From Bacteroidales bacterium UBA6248 (GTDB lineage: Bacteria; Bacteroidota; Bacteroidia; Bacteroidales; Lentimicrobiaceae), in the NCBI GenBank assembly GCA_002441345.1, contig DJVU01000085.1, forward strand, positions 1 through 53,841: a stretch of DNA of 53,841 bases, read 5' to 3'. Positions within the stretch are counted from its first letter, which is position 1, and each line of letters opens with the position of its first letter. The notes under the pieces were generated by a model, which was given only the letters and a program-made list of their open reading frames with translations, did not search any database and had not been told where the DNA came from. A program made the position numbers and the translations under genes. Positions 25,602 through 34,051 of this stretch are shown here, piece by piece.

Positions 25602-26345
25602 ATGAAACGCCTGTCAATCGTAATTCCCGCCTACAACGAGGCCGCCACCATTCACCTTATCCTCGACAAAATTCTGAACGTTCGTCTCAATTACGATATC
25701 GAAAAGGAAATTATCGTCATCAACGACTGTTCGTCCGACAACACCTCCGGGGTACTGGCCGGATATGCATCCGCTCATCCTGAAACCGGGATTGTTCTTT
25801 TTGATCAGCCGGTTAACAAAGGCAAGGGCGCAGCCATTCACAAAGGGATAGAACTGGCTTCCGGTGATTTTGTAATCATACAGGATGCCGATCTGGAATA
25901 CGATCCGGCCGATTACAATCTGCTGCTGAAGCCACTGATGGAGGATGTTGCCGATGTGGTTTACGGTTCCAGATTTATGGGGTCAGGGCCCCACCGCATT
26001 CTCTTTTTCTGGCATTCCATCGGCAACCAGTTTCTCACCTTTATCTCCAACATGTTCACCAATCTGAACCTTACCGACATGGAAACATGTTACAAAATGT
26101 TCAGGGCTGAAATCATAAAAAAGGTACGGCTGAAAGAGGCGCGTTTCGGGTTTGAGCCCGAAGTAACGGCGCGCATCTCCCGCATTCCGAAAATCCGGAT
26201 ATACGAGGTTGGCATTTCATACTACGGGCGAACGTACGATGAAGGCAAGAAAATCGGAGCAAAAGACGGATTCCGGGCAATCTACTGCATTTTGAAATAC
26301 AATGTTTTCGACCGGAAAATCTGGAGAAACAATCACTCAGAGTAA
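25602..26345 (+). CDS. GT2 glycosyltransferase, dolichol-phosphate-mannose-synthase-like
   Basis: A 247-residue GT-A fold enzyme that likely moves a sugar from a nucleotide donor to polyprenyl phosphate. The N-terminus SIVIPAYNEAATIH, the donor-binding VINDCSSDNT, NKGKGAAIHKGIELASGD and the metal-binding QDADLEYDP are all present. It has no C-terminal membrane segments, unlike the GT2 at 34.1-34.9 kb. It is convergent with the methyltransferase-GT2 fusion, 13 bases away, and is the only plus-strand gene of the glycan locus. Confidence 0.88.
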   Translation: MKRLSIVIPAYNEAATIHLILDKILNVRLNYDIEKEIIVINDCSSDNTSGVLAGYASAHPETGIVLFDQPVNKGKGAAIHKGIELASGDFVIIQDADLEYDPADYNLLLKPLMEDVADVVYGSRFMGSGPHRILFFWHSIGNQFLTFISNMFTNLNLTDMETCYKMFRAEIIKKVRLKEARFGFEPEVTARISRIPKIRIYEVGISYYGRTYDEGKKIGAKDGFRAIYCILKYNVFDRKIWRNNHSE

Positions 26346-26358
26346 TGGAATTTCTGCC

Positions 26359-27792
26359 CTAATTAACAAATTTTATTTTGTTCATGGCATAAGCTACCAT
26401 CCTGAGCAGCAGAAATCCGTGCTTAAACCGTGAGATATTGGTATCTCCGTATTTACGGGCCCTGTATCGGATGGGAACTTCCACCAGTTTAAGGTTCAGC
26501 TTAGCCGATCCGAAAATAAGATCAAAATCACCAAAAGGATCGAAATTCCCGAAATACGAGCGGTTGGCTGCCAGTTTGCGGTAGTTTTCTGCCGTTAACA
26601 CCTTGGTGCCGCACAGCGTATCTTTAATCCGCTGGTTCAGAAGCCAGGAGAACATCACCGAGAAGAACTTGTTACCCATCATGTTCAGGGTGCGCATCGC
26701 TTCATCCTCCATAGGGTATACGAGGCGTGTTCCGTTTATGTATTCGCCTTTGCCTGTAGCCAGTGCATTGTAGAATTTTGGCAGATCCTCAGGCGGAACC
26801 GTGAGGTCGGCATCCAGAATCATCAGGATATCGCCGGTGGCATGGTCGTAACCCTTACGCACGGCGTCGCCCTTTCCCTTACCATCCTGAACCAGGTACT
26901 TCACATCCCTCTTATCTTTATACGCTTCGCATACGCGCTTGATCTCATCCAGGGTATCGTCGGTGGAATTACCTTCAACAAACAGAATCTCCGTATGTTT
27001 CCCCATTTCGGGTGTGCGCAGAACGGCATCCTCAATATTCCCTTTTTCGTTCCTGGCCGGTATGATCACGCTTACGCTGAAGTCTTTATTATCGGCAGGC
27101 CTTGTTTCCGGCAGCCTGGCAATAATATAACCCGTTAGGCAAAGGCTGTTGAACAGCGGCAGATAGGCAACGTACTTGTTTAAAAACCAGGAAATAACCG
27201 GAATATTCACAGGAAAAAGAAAACGTTTCCCCGATTTAACCACGTCAAATCCTTCAAGTTCCAGCAGGTTGATTACATCTCCCCTGCCCAGCCAGTTTAA
27301 CCTGCGGTGCGGCATCTTCAGCCCAAGTTTCTGGACCAGCCACAGGGCTGGCTCCCAAAGGAAGTTATGGTACGAAATCAGAATGCGGGTTCCGGGGTGG
27401 ATTACTTTTCTGAGCTGCTGAAAAGCCACCTGAATATCTTCAAGATACCCGAGGGTATCGGAAAGGATCACATAATCAAACTTCTCATCAAGTTCCAGAT
27501 TCTCAGCATCCATAACTCTGAAACTGAGGTGCGGATGCTGCTGCTGAGCCATGCTTATCATGGAAGGCGACAGGTCGATGCCCATGCCGTACGACGGTTT
27601 TAAGGCATTCAGCAGGTAACCGGTACCACAGCCGATTTCGAGCACCCTGGTACCTGCCGGTATGTTGAACCGGAAAAAGTTTACCAGATTCCGGTAGTAA
27701 TAGTTGCTGCGCTTAATATAACGGTTGCGGCGGGGTGCAACGCTTTCAATGCCTTCCAGGACTTTCTTCTTATTCTCCGATAAATTGTTCAT
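26359..27792 (-). CDS. Fusion of SAM methyltransferase and GT2 glycosyltransferase
   Basis: From the ATG at 27792 the protein has 477 residues. Residues ~30-220 are a class I methyltransferase with the SAM loop VLEIGCGTGYLL at 50-61 and MGIDLSPSMI. Residues ~237-477 are a DPM1-like GT2 with SVSVIIPARNEKGNIEDAV, FVEGNSTDDT and MILDADLT near 324-331. The start overlaps the end of the upstream membrane glycosyltransferase by 23 bases. A longer frame adds 31 residues inside that gene and is not used. One chain could make a methylated sugar or lipid-linked sugar, but which domain acts first is unknown. Confidence 0.87.
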   Translation of the reverse strand: MNNLSENKKKVLEGIESVAPRRNRYIKRSNYYYRNLVNFFRFNIPAGTRVLEIGCGTGYLLNALKPSYGMGIDLSPSMISMAQQQHPHLSFRVMDAENLELDEKFDYVILSDTLGYLEDIQVAFQQLRKVIHPGTRILISYHNFLWEPALWLVQKLGLKMPHRRLNWLGRGDVINLLELEGFDVVKSGKRFLFPVNIPVISWFLNKYVAYLPLFNSLCLTGYIIARLPETRPADNKDFSVSVIIPARNEKGNIEDAVLRTPEMGKHTEILFVEGNSTDDTLDEIKRVCEAYKDKRDVKYLVQDGKGKGDAVRKGYDHATGDILMILDADLTVPPEDLPKFYNALATGKGEYINGTRLVYPMEDEAMRTLNMMGNKFFSVMFSWLLNQRIKDTLCGTKVLTAENYRKLAANRSYFGNFDPFGDFDLIFGSAKLNLKLVEVPIRYRARKYGDTNISRFKHGFLLLRMVAYAMNKIKFVN

Positions 27793-29911
27793 TTGGGTTA
27801 GTTTCAGGGGCTTCCTGCACCGGTTTTTTCCGTTCGCAACGGAAATCATCAAGATAAACCGTTTGTCTGCCCTTATTCCATACATAAATTTTTAAAATTC
27901 CTTCTTCAAGCTCCCTGGTAGTGGTAAAATCCAGATACAGCTGCTTCCAGCCCTTATTCTCCTCTTCGCGTACCACCTCTCCGGAAAAGCGGTAAAAATC
28001 ATCGCTGTTTAAGGCGGAGGCTACAAGCACAACCTCTTCTGCATCGCCCGAAACCCAGACGCTTGCCATAAAGCGCTCTCCGGGTTCAACATTCTGTTCT
28101 TCCATTCCAAGAGCGAAAGGGTGCAGGGGATCAGATTTCACCGAACTCTTTCCCGAACGGGCACGATCAAATGAAAGCACGCCCTGATCACCTGGCTTCA
28201 TATTTTCCGGAATTCGTATGGTAGAATCGTTCACACCCCTTATTTCAGCGGAGTTGAAAACGATGCGTGCCAATCCTGTCCGGCCATCAGCACCTTCAGC
28301 CACCGGAACAAGCACTATTCCGCGGCCGCGGTATGCTTCGGCCAGCTGCCATCCGGGAGTACGGTTGAGCCGCAGCAACGCAGAATCGGGTTCAACCCAG
28401 CCCGGTGTATGCATTATTGCCATTCGGCCTTCGTAAAGTTCAAACAGGGAATCGGTCGAAAACGGCTCTCCACCCCAGTGCACAATACGGTTATTGTAGG
28501 CGTCAAGGATGTAGTAATCAGGATAAATACGCTGAAGTTCAGAAATATACCTGTTTCGGCTGTAAGCGTTTCCAAAGAATAGTCCGGCTACGGGGGATGT
28601 TCCCGGATTGGTAAATATTACCGCTGTTTTCTCGTTCCATCCCGTTGCGGCACCCCAGACTTCCTCAAACTCCGGGTTAAAATCGGTTCCGTATAATCCG
28701 TGTTTCAGCTCAAGTCCGTGCTTTATCCCGAAAAACGACAACACCAGAGCCAGGACTCCGGAAACGGCAGATTTCAGAACAGGTTTGCGCACCGGCAGTA
28801 AGGCCAGATGCAGCAGGACGATAACCGGAATTGCCGCAATGCTTTCATATGGTAAAAGATAGGCTGCTTTCGGCTGCTTAGCGATGAGCAGATAACCGGC
28901 AGCCTGGGCAATAACCACGGCAACCAGAAGCCGCACGGCTGGTTTGCGGGCGGTTTGTTTCCCCAGCCATATTGCCAAAGCCAGAAATACCACGGCAAGA
29001 ATACCTCCGGCAAACAGTGCAAAAAGCCGGGGATTTACCTTGAACAAATCGACAAGCTCGGTGAAATAACGCGATGTATCAATGATGCTTTCGCTCCCGC
29101 TTCCGTACTGGCCGGAATGGATAAAAAGTCTGTAAATCCAGTGAAACATATGCGGGTACATCCGGATTACCGGCAGTGTAAAAACAAAAAATGCAAGAAT
29201 GGAAAAGAGTCCGAACCGGAAGCGTTCGCTCCATCGCCCAAGCAGTATAAGCGGGATCAGCATGAGAGGGAAAAAGATAATTTTTGATGCCATGCCAAAA
29301 CCTGCAATCACGCCAAACCAGAGCGAATAGTTCAGGTGGTTTTTTGCGCCGGATTTAAAATACCAGTGCAGAGCAAGGGCAGCCATCGCCAAGGCGGCCG
29401 ACATCTGCATCACTTCCTGGGTAACTCTGGCAAAACCGTTGAACAAAACAAAGCCCGAAATGAACGGCGTCAGCTGGAACAAAATGCCATACCACACCAT
29501 TCCGGAGGCTGTTGTAACAAACCACCCAAGGAGCAGAAGCACCAGGCTTCCCGTAACGGCAGTTGCAATATTCAGAATTCGGATGTAATGCTCCGGCTCT
29601 GCTAAAACGGCATCGGTAAAGTTATCTCCGCGTTTATCGAACAGCCATACCACTCGCAATACCACACCACCGGCAACCTGCATGGTTGTTCCGGGGTGAT
29701 CCACGTGTCCTGCAAGCCGGAACGTGGCCATATTCAGCGAATTAAACAGATATGCATACTCCGGATCGTAACCACCGGCATACCATGCCTTATCGCGTGC
29801 ACGAATGGTATCAAGCGAAGTGATAAACAGTATCAGTGGAATAACAAGCAGCAGACCTGCATGTACTATTCGTTTAACTGCCGGTCGTGTGATTACTTCG
29901 GTGCTGAGCAT
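27770..29911 (-). CDS. Membrane glycosyltransferase (PMT/ArnT-like) with C-terminal beta-rich domain
   Basis: From the ATG at 29911 the protein has 713 residues. About ten hydrophobic segments fill residues 10-430. The first outer loop carries GYDPEYAYLFNSLNMA and GHVDHPGTTMQ, placing acidic residues where GT-C enzymes bind a polyprenyl-phosphate sugar. Residues ~430-550 are a soluble periplasmic part and ~560-690 look like a beta-sandwich (FMASVWVSGDAEEVVLVAS ... TVYLDDFRCE), as in carbohydrate-binding modules. A longer frame starts with TTG at 29983, but a TATCTTTG box between the two makes the ATG the better start. It probably uses the lipid-linked sugar made by the GT2 enzymes nearby. Confidence 0.8.
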   Translation of the reverse strand: MLSTEVITRPAVKRIVHAGLLLVIPLILFITSLDTIRARDKAWYAGGYDPEYAYLFNSLNMATFRLAGHVDHPGTTMQVAGGVVLRVVWLFDKRGDNFTDAVLAEPEHYIRILNIATAVTGSLVLLLLGWFVTTASGMVWYGILFQLTPFISGFVLFNGFARVTQEVMQMSAALAMAALALHWYFKSGAKNHLNYSLWFGVIAGFGMASKIIFFPLMLIPLILLGRWSERFRFGLFSILAFFVFTLPVIRMYPHMFHWIYRLFIHSGQYGSGSESIIDTSRYFTELVDLFKVNPRLFALFAGGILAVVFLALAIWLGKQTARKPAVRLLVAVVIAQAAGYLLIAKQPKAAYLLPYESIAAIPVIVLLHLALLPVRKPVLKSAVSGVLALVLSFFGIKHGLELKHGLYGTDFNPEFEEVWGAATGWNEKTAVIFTNPGTSPVAGLFFGNAYSRNRYISELQRIYPDYYILDAYNNRIVHWGGEPFSTDSLFELYEGRMAIMHTPGWVEPDSALLRLNRTPGWQLAEAYRGRGIVLVPVAEGADGRTGLARIVFNSAEIRGVNDSTIRIPENMKPGDQGVLSFDRARSGKSSVKSDPLHPFALGMEEQNVEPGERFMASVWVSGDAEEVVLVASALNSDDFYRFSGEVVREEENKGWKQLYLDFTTTRELEEGILKIYVWNKGRQTVYLDDFRCERKKPVQEAPETNPNEQFIGE

Positions 29912-29932
29912 ACAGCGTTTTTTTGAATCTGC

Positions 29933-29940
29933 CAAAGATA
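29933..29940 (-). promoter_or_regulatory. -7 promoter box upstream of the membrane glycosyltransferase
   Basis: The minus strand reads TATCTTTG, 21 bases before the ATG at 29911. It lies between the two possible starts and favours the downstream one. It gives the membrane glycosyltransferase and the methyltransferase-GT2 fusion their own start. Confidence 0.55.
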
Positions 29941-29975
29941 CAAAAATAGCCTGTGTGACCCTCTTTCGTATATGG

Positions 29976-30968
29976 TTAAGCAATAATCGCTTCTATGCGG
30001 TCCAGCTCATCGGCTGAAAAGTACAGATTATCCAGTGCGGCGATGTTTTCATCCATTTGCGCAATGCTGCTTGCGCCAATCAGCACGGAAGTGATTCTGC
30101 TGTCGCGCAGTACCCATGCCAGCGACATCTGCGCCAGTTTCTGTCCGCGCGATGCGGCAATCTCTTTCAAACGTGCTGCCTTATCCACTTTGTCAGCGGT
30201 TACCTGATCGGGTTTCAGAAATCCGGATTCACGGGATGCTCTCGATCCCGGCGGAATGCCTTCCAGATACTTTTCGGTAAGCAGGCCCTGCGCAAGCGGG
30301 GAGAATGCAATACATCCCATCCCTTCTTCCTCCAGCACATGCAACAATCCTCCTTCCACCCAGCGGTCGAACAGAGAATAGCGGGGCTGGTGAATAAGAC
30401 AGCGTATGCCCATAGACTTTAAGATTGCAACTGCTTCCCGCGTTTGCTGTGCCGAATAATTCGACAATCCTGCATACAGTGCTTTTCCCTGCCTCACAGC
30501 CTGTTCCAGGGCACCCATAGTCTCCTCCATCGGTGTTTCGGGATCGGGGCGGTGCGAATAGAAGATATCGACGTACGACAAACGCATGCGTTTCAGACTT
30601 TGGTCGAGGCTGGATATCAAATATTTTTTGGATCCGTAATCTCCGTATGGTCCCGGCCACATTGTGTAACCCGCTTTGGTAGAGATTACAAGCTCATCAC
30701 GGTATCGTCCCAGATCGTTGCGCAATACCTGACCCAGCGTCTCCTCTGCCGATCCCGGCGGAGGGCCGTAGTTGTTTGCCAGATCGAAATGCGTTATACC
30801 CCGGTCGAATGCGTGAAGCAACATACTGCGGCTTACCTGGAATATATCGACACCCCCGAAGTTGTGCCACAGACCTAAAGAAACAGCGGGAAGTTTTAAC
30901 CCGCTCTTGCCGCAGCGGTTGTATACCATGGAATTATACCTCGCCTCATCGGCTGAATGAGTAATCAT
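29976..30968 (-). CDS. Aldo/keto reductase, YghZ/Gpr-like
   Basis: A 330-residue NADPH-dependent (alpha/beta)8 barrel. The text SLGLWHNFGGVD, HFDLANNYGPPPGSAEETLG (catalytic Asp and Tyr), VISTKAGYTMWPGPYGDYGS with the catalytic Lys, and FYSHRPDPETP matches the YghZ group, which reduces L-glyceraldehyde 3-phosphate and other small aldehydes. The ATG at 30968 is preferred; a GTG at 30992 would add eight residues. It sits 42 bases after the AglD-like gene in a glycan locus. A role in sugar chemistry is possible but the gene may be a housekeeping passenger. Confidence 0.9.
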   Translation of the reverse strand: MITHSADEARYNSMVYNRCGKSGLKLPAVSLGLWHNFGGVDIFQVSRSMLLHAFDRGITHFDLANNYGPPPGSAEETLGQVLRNDLGRYRDELVISTKAGYTMWPGPYGDYGSKKYLISSLDQSLKRMRLSYVDIFYSHRPDPETPMEETMGALEQAVRQGKALYAGLSNYSAQQTREAVAILKSMGIRCLIHQPRYSLFDRWVEGGLLHVLEEEGMGCIAFSPLAQGLLTEKYLEGIPPGSRASRESGFLKPDQVTADKVDKAARLKEIAASRGQKLAQMSLAWVLRDSRITSVLIGASSIAQMDENIAALDNLYFSADELDRIEAIIA

Positions 30969-31010
30969 AGCTTGCACTTTTCTGTGATCCACTAAAATAC
31001 GAAAAATAGC

Positions 31011-32012
31011 TTACCCTTCCAAATCAGAACCCCGCTCATTACGCCTGCGACGGATATACTCAAGAAGTTTTCCGGAATCCTCCTTAACAAGTCCAAGCTT
31101 CACTGGTTTTAAAAGCCAGAAAATCAATCCGGCAATTCCTCCCCATAAAAAGAAGGCGGTAAACTGCAAAAGGGAAAATATAATGGCTGTTTCCGGATTA
31201 ATGCCATAAAATCCAAGCACAAAAACCAGACTTGCCTCACGGGTACCGAAGCCCGCAACCGATACCGGAAGCAGCGTAGCCAGACTCATAAGGCTCAGAA
31301 TAAAACCAATATCGACTATCGAAAGGTGCAGGCCCAGTGCTTTAAAAATCCATTGATTGGACAGGTAGAAGAAATAATAGGCCAGAAGGGTGAGAAGCCA
31401 GGGCAAAAGCATACTTTTCTGAAACATGTTGCCCCATAAATCTCTGACCATTAGCGGAAACGAGGATGCGTCATCGCCGACCATGCGCCGGAGCAACCAT
31501 TTCCCGGCAAGCCAGGCAGTAAACATCAGCAAACCGGCAGCCAGCAGATAAACACTCCCGTGAAGGTCGCCCGCAACCCGGTAAAAATAAAGGAGACCGG
31601 TGGAACCGAACCAAATCAGAATGGCAAAATCAAAAATCCGGTCGCCCACAATGGTTTTAAATGAACGGATAAAACTAACTCCTGTATCCTCACGAACATA
31701 ATACAGGCGTGCAATTTCACCCAGCCGCCCGGGGGTTATAAGACCTATTGTGTAGGATGCCAGATATGCATGAAAACCGCTGAAAAAAGAATACTGGCAT
31801 CCTTCCTGTCTTAGCAGAAGACTCCAGCGGATGCTTTTCAGCCCCAGTACGATGAGTACTCCGGAAAGTGAAAAGAGGAACCAGCGAATCCTGAGCTCCT
31901 GCAAAATGACGGAGAAAGTGGCCATATCCCACGGTATACGGCTAATAAGCAACCATGCAATAAGAGCAGTTCCTGCAATTTTAGCCAGTGTACTCAGGTG
32001 ATAACGCTTCAT
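31011..32012 (-). CDS. LPG-synthase transmembrane / AglD-type membrane protein
   Basis: A 333-residue protein with about eight membrane segments of the lysylphosphatidylglycerol_TM family. Conserved blocks are ITPGRLGEIARLYYVRE near 90-106, TIVGDRIFD and PVSVAGFGTREASLVFVLG near 245-263. Members fused to or placed beside GT2 enzymes act in lipid-linked glycan transfer or flipping, as with archaeal AglD. Its ATG overlaps the stop of the FrhB-like gene by four bases. The tail is basic (RRRRNERG). There is no C-terminal synthetase domain, so it is not MprF. Confidence 0.85.
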   Translation of the reverse strand: MKRYHLSTLAKIAGTALIAWLLISRIPWDMATFSVILQELRIRWFLFSLSGVLIVLGLKSIRWSLLLRQEGCQYSFFSGFHAYLASYTIGLITPGRLGEIARLYYVREDTGVSFIRSFKTIVGDRIFDFAILIWFGSTGLLYFYRVAGDLHGSVYLLAAGLLMFTAWLAGKWLLRRMVGDDASSFPLMVRDLWGNMFQKSMLLPWLLTLLAYYFFYLSNQWIFKALGLHLSIVDIGFILSLMSLATLLPVSVAGFGTREASLVFVLGFYGINPETAIIFSLLQFTAFFLWGGIAGLIFWLLKPVKLGLVKEDSGKLLEYIRRRRNERGSDLEG

Positions 32013-33337
32013 TGGTTCAGATTCTCGCGTTTAATTGAATAGGTAGCCTTTTTCCAGAATGTCCTTGTTTTTTCAAAAAGACGTCCGATGGTCGCCGGCG
32101 GAAGCAGTTCGGCCGTAAAGCGCGCCAGGCGCGTCGACAGCAGCAGGAACAGCGCATCTATAAGCAGCTCCATCAGATAACGGCCGGCGGTAAAGCCCGA
32201 CACCGTATACCCGTAATCAGGGACCTGCAAGCCCAGCATCCGCCTGAAACGGATGCGGATAAAGGCTCCCCGTTTTTTCAGATCATACCCGTGGGAGTGC
32301 ATCGTAATGGCTTCATCTTCACGAAGGGGCTGCAACTGAACAAGATGCTTTTGCTCCATTTCTTTCAGTATGCGATTGCCCTCAGCCGACCGAACAATAA
32401 CCATGGAAAATCCCTTGCCTCTCTCTTCATATACCGGAGCCCAGGCATCCCCGCCCGAGATATCGGTAAACTCATTGCTCAGATCGGTACACAACAAACT
32501 GTTGCGTACTATATGAAATGGAATCAGGTAATTGGCATGGAATTTCGGCAACTCCACGCTGCGTCCGTCCTTCATCTCCACGCGCATATTACCCGGCCAT
32601 TCGCCATACCGGAACCAAAGCCGGCTTATGTTATGGTAATCCTTAATTTTATAAGACTTCAGAAAGCTTCTAACCGACGAAAAATGAAGCGTATTTCCAT
32701 AGAAAGGGCCAAAGATGTATTTAATGGAAGCTACTGACTTATCTCCGGCCGCCTGAAGTTTACGAATGCTCTGCACCTGACCGGGCAGTCCCACGTATGC
32801 TAAACGCCCGTTAAACGCAGCTATTTCAGGAAGTATTTCGTTTACCGATGTGATGATGTATTTACTCTGCGCTGCCTCCAGTATCTGCTGCCGTGTAGTG
32901 GCTATGAAAGGCCTGGTTAGCCAGGGCTTTTCTTCGTCCATACCCGTCACAACAGCTCCATCGATCTGGCCGCTTTCAAGCAGATAAATCAGTATTGCCG
33001 AAAGCATCCCTCCGCTGGCACCGGTTCTTCTCACCAGATCATCCGCTGCATATGCGATGTATATTCCGTAATAAGGACCGGTGTAGGTATGGAATTCAGG
33101 CGTGCCTGCGTAAAAGCGGGCGCGGAATTCCGGAAAATTAAACTCTTTACCCGCACAGGCTGTAAGCAGCCGGCGAGCCTCAGCCTCATCCGGTTCATTC
33201 ACCACAACGGGCCGGTAACTGCCCTCACGGTCGGCAAATACGATTTTTCCTCCCGACAAGCCCGCACAACTGCCACAGCGGTTGCACAGATCGGATTTCA
33301 TGATCCTGCGCAGTTCATCAATACTTTTCACAGACAT
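32009..33337 (-). CDS. FrhB/FdhB-like (coenzyme F420 hydrogenase beta family) iron-sulfur protein
   Basis: From the ATG at 33337 the protein has 442 residues. C18, C21 and C24 in DLCNRCGSCAG form a CxxCxxC start of a ferredoxin-like site, with a later C61 in LLTACAGK as a possible fourth ligand. The usual CP after the third cysteine is missing. Further on, TGASGGMLSAILIYLLE, VGLPGQVQSIRKL and FTDISGGDAWAP follow the FrhB N- and C-terminal domain pattern. Such proteins occur in polysaccharide clusters of bacteria without F420 and are thought to act in sugar redox chemistry. A TTG six codons upstream lengthens the frame but is less likely. It overlaps the upstream methyltransferase by 20 bases. 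Confidence 0.82.
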   Translation of the reverse strand: MSVKSIDELRRIMKSDLCNRCGSCAGLSGGKIVFADREGSYRPVVVNEPDEAEARRLLTACAGKEFNFPEFRARFYAGTPEFHTYTGPYYGIYIAYAADDLVRRTGASGGMLSAILIYLLESGQIDGAVVTGMDEEKPWLTRPFIATTRQQILEAAQSKYIITSVNEILPEIAAFNGRLAYVGLPGQVQSIRKLQAAGDKSVASIKYIFGPFYGNTLHFSSVRSFLKSYKIKDYHNISRLWFRYGEWPGNMRVEMKDGRSVELPKFHANYLIPFHIVRNSLLCTDLSNEFTDISGGDAWAPVYEERGKGFSMVIVRSAEGNRILKEMEQKHLVQLQPLREDEAITMHSHGYDLKKRGAFIRIRFRRMLGLQVPDYGYTVSGFTAGRYLMELLIDALFLLLSTRLARFTAELLPPATIGRLFEKTRTFWKKATYSIKRENLNQ

Positions 33338-34049
33338 AAAACTGACGGATTCCAAGTTCGGCTATAAATGTTCCCTGCATACCCTCCATAACCCGTTCTG
33401 CTATATTGCGCAGAAAAGCAGGGCCAACAGGCAACAGAACCGTTCCTTTGTGATACAACAATTTCCAGCCTATAACCCTGAACATGGCTTTAACTTCCCT
33501 TGAATGCAAAAACCTGTGCGGACCTTCACCATGGCCGCCAAATAATGCGGTGTAAATACGGTAAGCAGGCTCACTGGTTGCCGGCGGGCAGCTCAGCACC
33601 AGCCGGGCATCAGCGGTGGATACCCGATGCAATTCGGCGAGAAACGCCAATGGATCCGAAACATGTTCGAGTGTCTCCAGACTTACTATCCTGCTAAATT
33701 CCGCATCAGCAAAAGGAAGAGAACTGTACGTTTCCAGCTTTACCTGAGTAATTCCTGGTCTTATCGATGCTGCAACCTTCATCAGTCCTGACGATATCTC
33801 AGCATTCACAATAGGTACGCCGGGCTGTGCCTTCCGGATGTAATCGTCCGCCTCAGCATCGCGGGAAGTAATGTTAAGCACCCGTGAATCACCGGTCAGC
33901 TGCAGATGCTGAATGGTCTCCCTGAACCGCTGATCGTGCGTATCCTTAACCTTGTCGTTTTCCTGAACATAGATATGTGCTACGCGATCCCAGTGAGCTT
34001 CCACATCACTGTCGCTCCAGCGGTTTTTAAACGAATTTCCGCCTTCCAT
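33318..34049 (-). CDS. Class I SAM-dependent methyltransferase
   Basis: A 243-residue methyltransferase_11-like protein. The SAM loop is worn down: the region VLNITSRDAEADDYIRKA stands where VLdiGcGtG is expected, and the central acidic strand is VNAEISSGLM. The later blocks PFADAEFSRIVSLETLEHV and DARLVLSCPPATSEP are well kept. It sits two bases after a GT2 gene and overlaps the FrhB-like gene, so it belongs to the glycan operon. The altered glycine loop leaves some doubt about SAM binding. Confidence 0.82.
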   Translation of the reverse strand: MEGGNSFKNRWSDSDVEAHWDRVAHIYVQENDKVKDTHDQRFRETIQHLQLTGDSRVLNITSRDAEADDYIRKAQPGVPIVNAEISSGLMKVAASIRPGITQVKLETYSSLPFADAEFSRIVSLETLEHVSDPLAFLAELHRVSTADARLVLSCPPATSEPAYRIYTALFGGHGEGPHRFLHSREVKAMFRVIGWKLLYHKGTVLLPVGPAFLRNIAERVMEGMQGTFIAELGIRQFYVCEKY

Positions 34050-34051
34050 CG

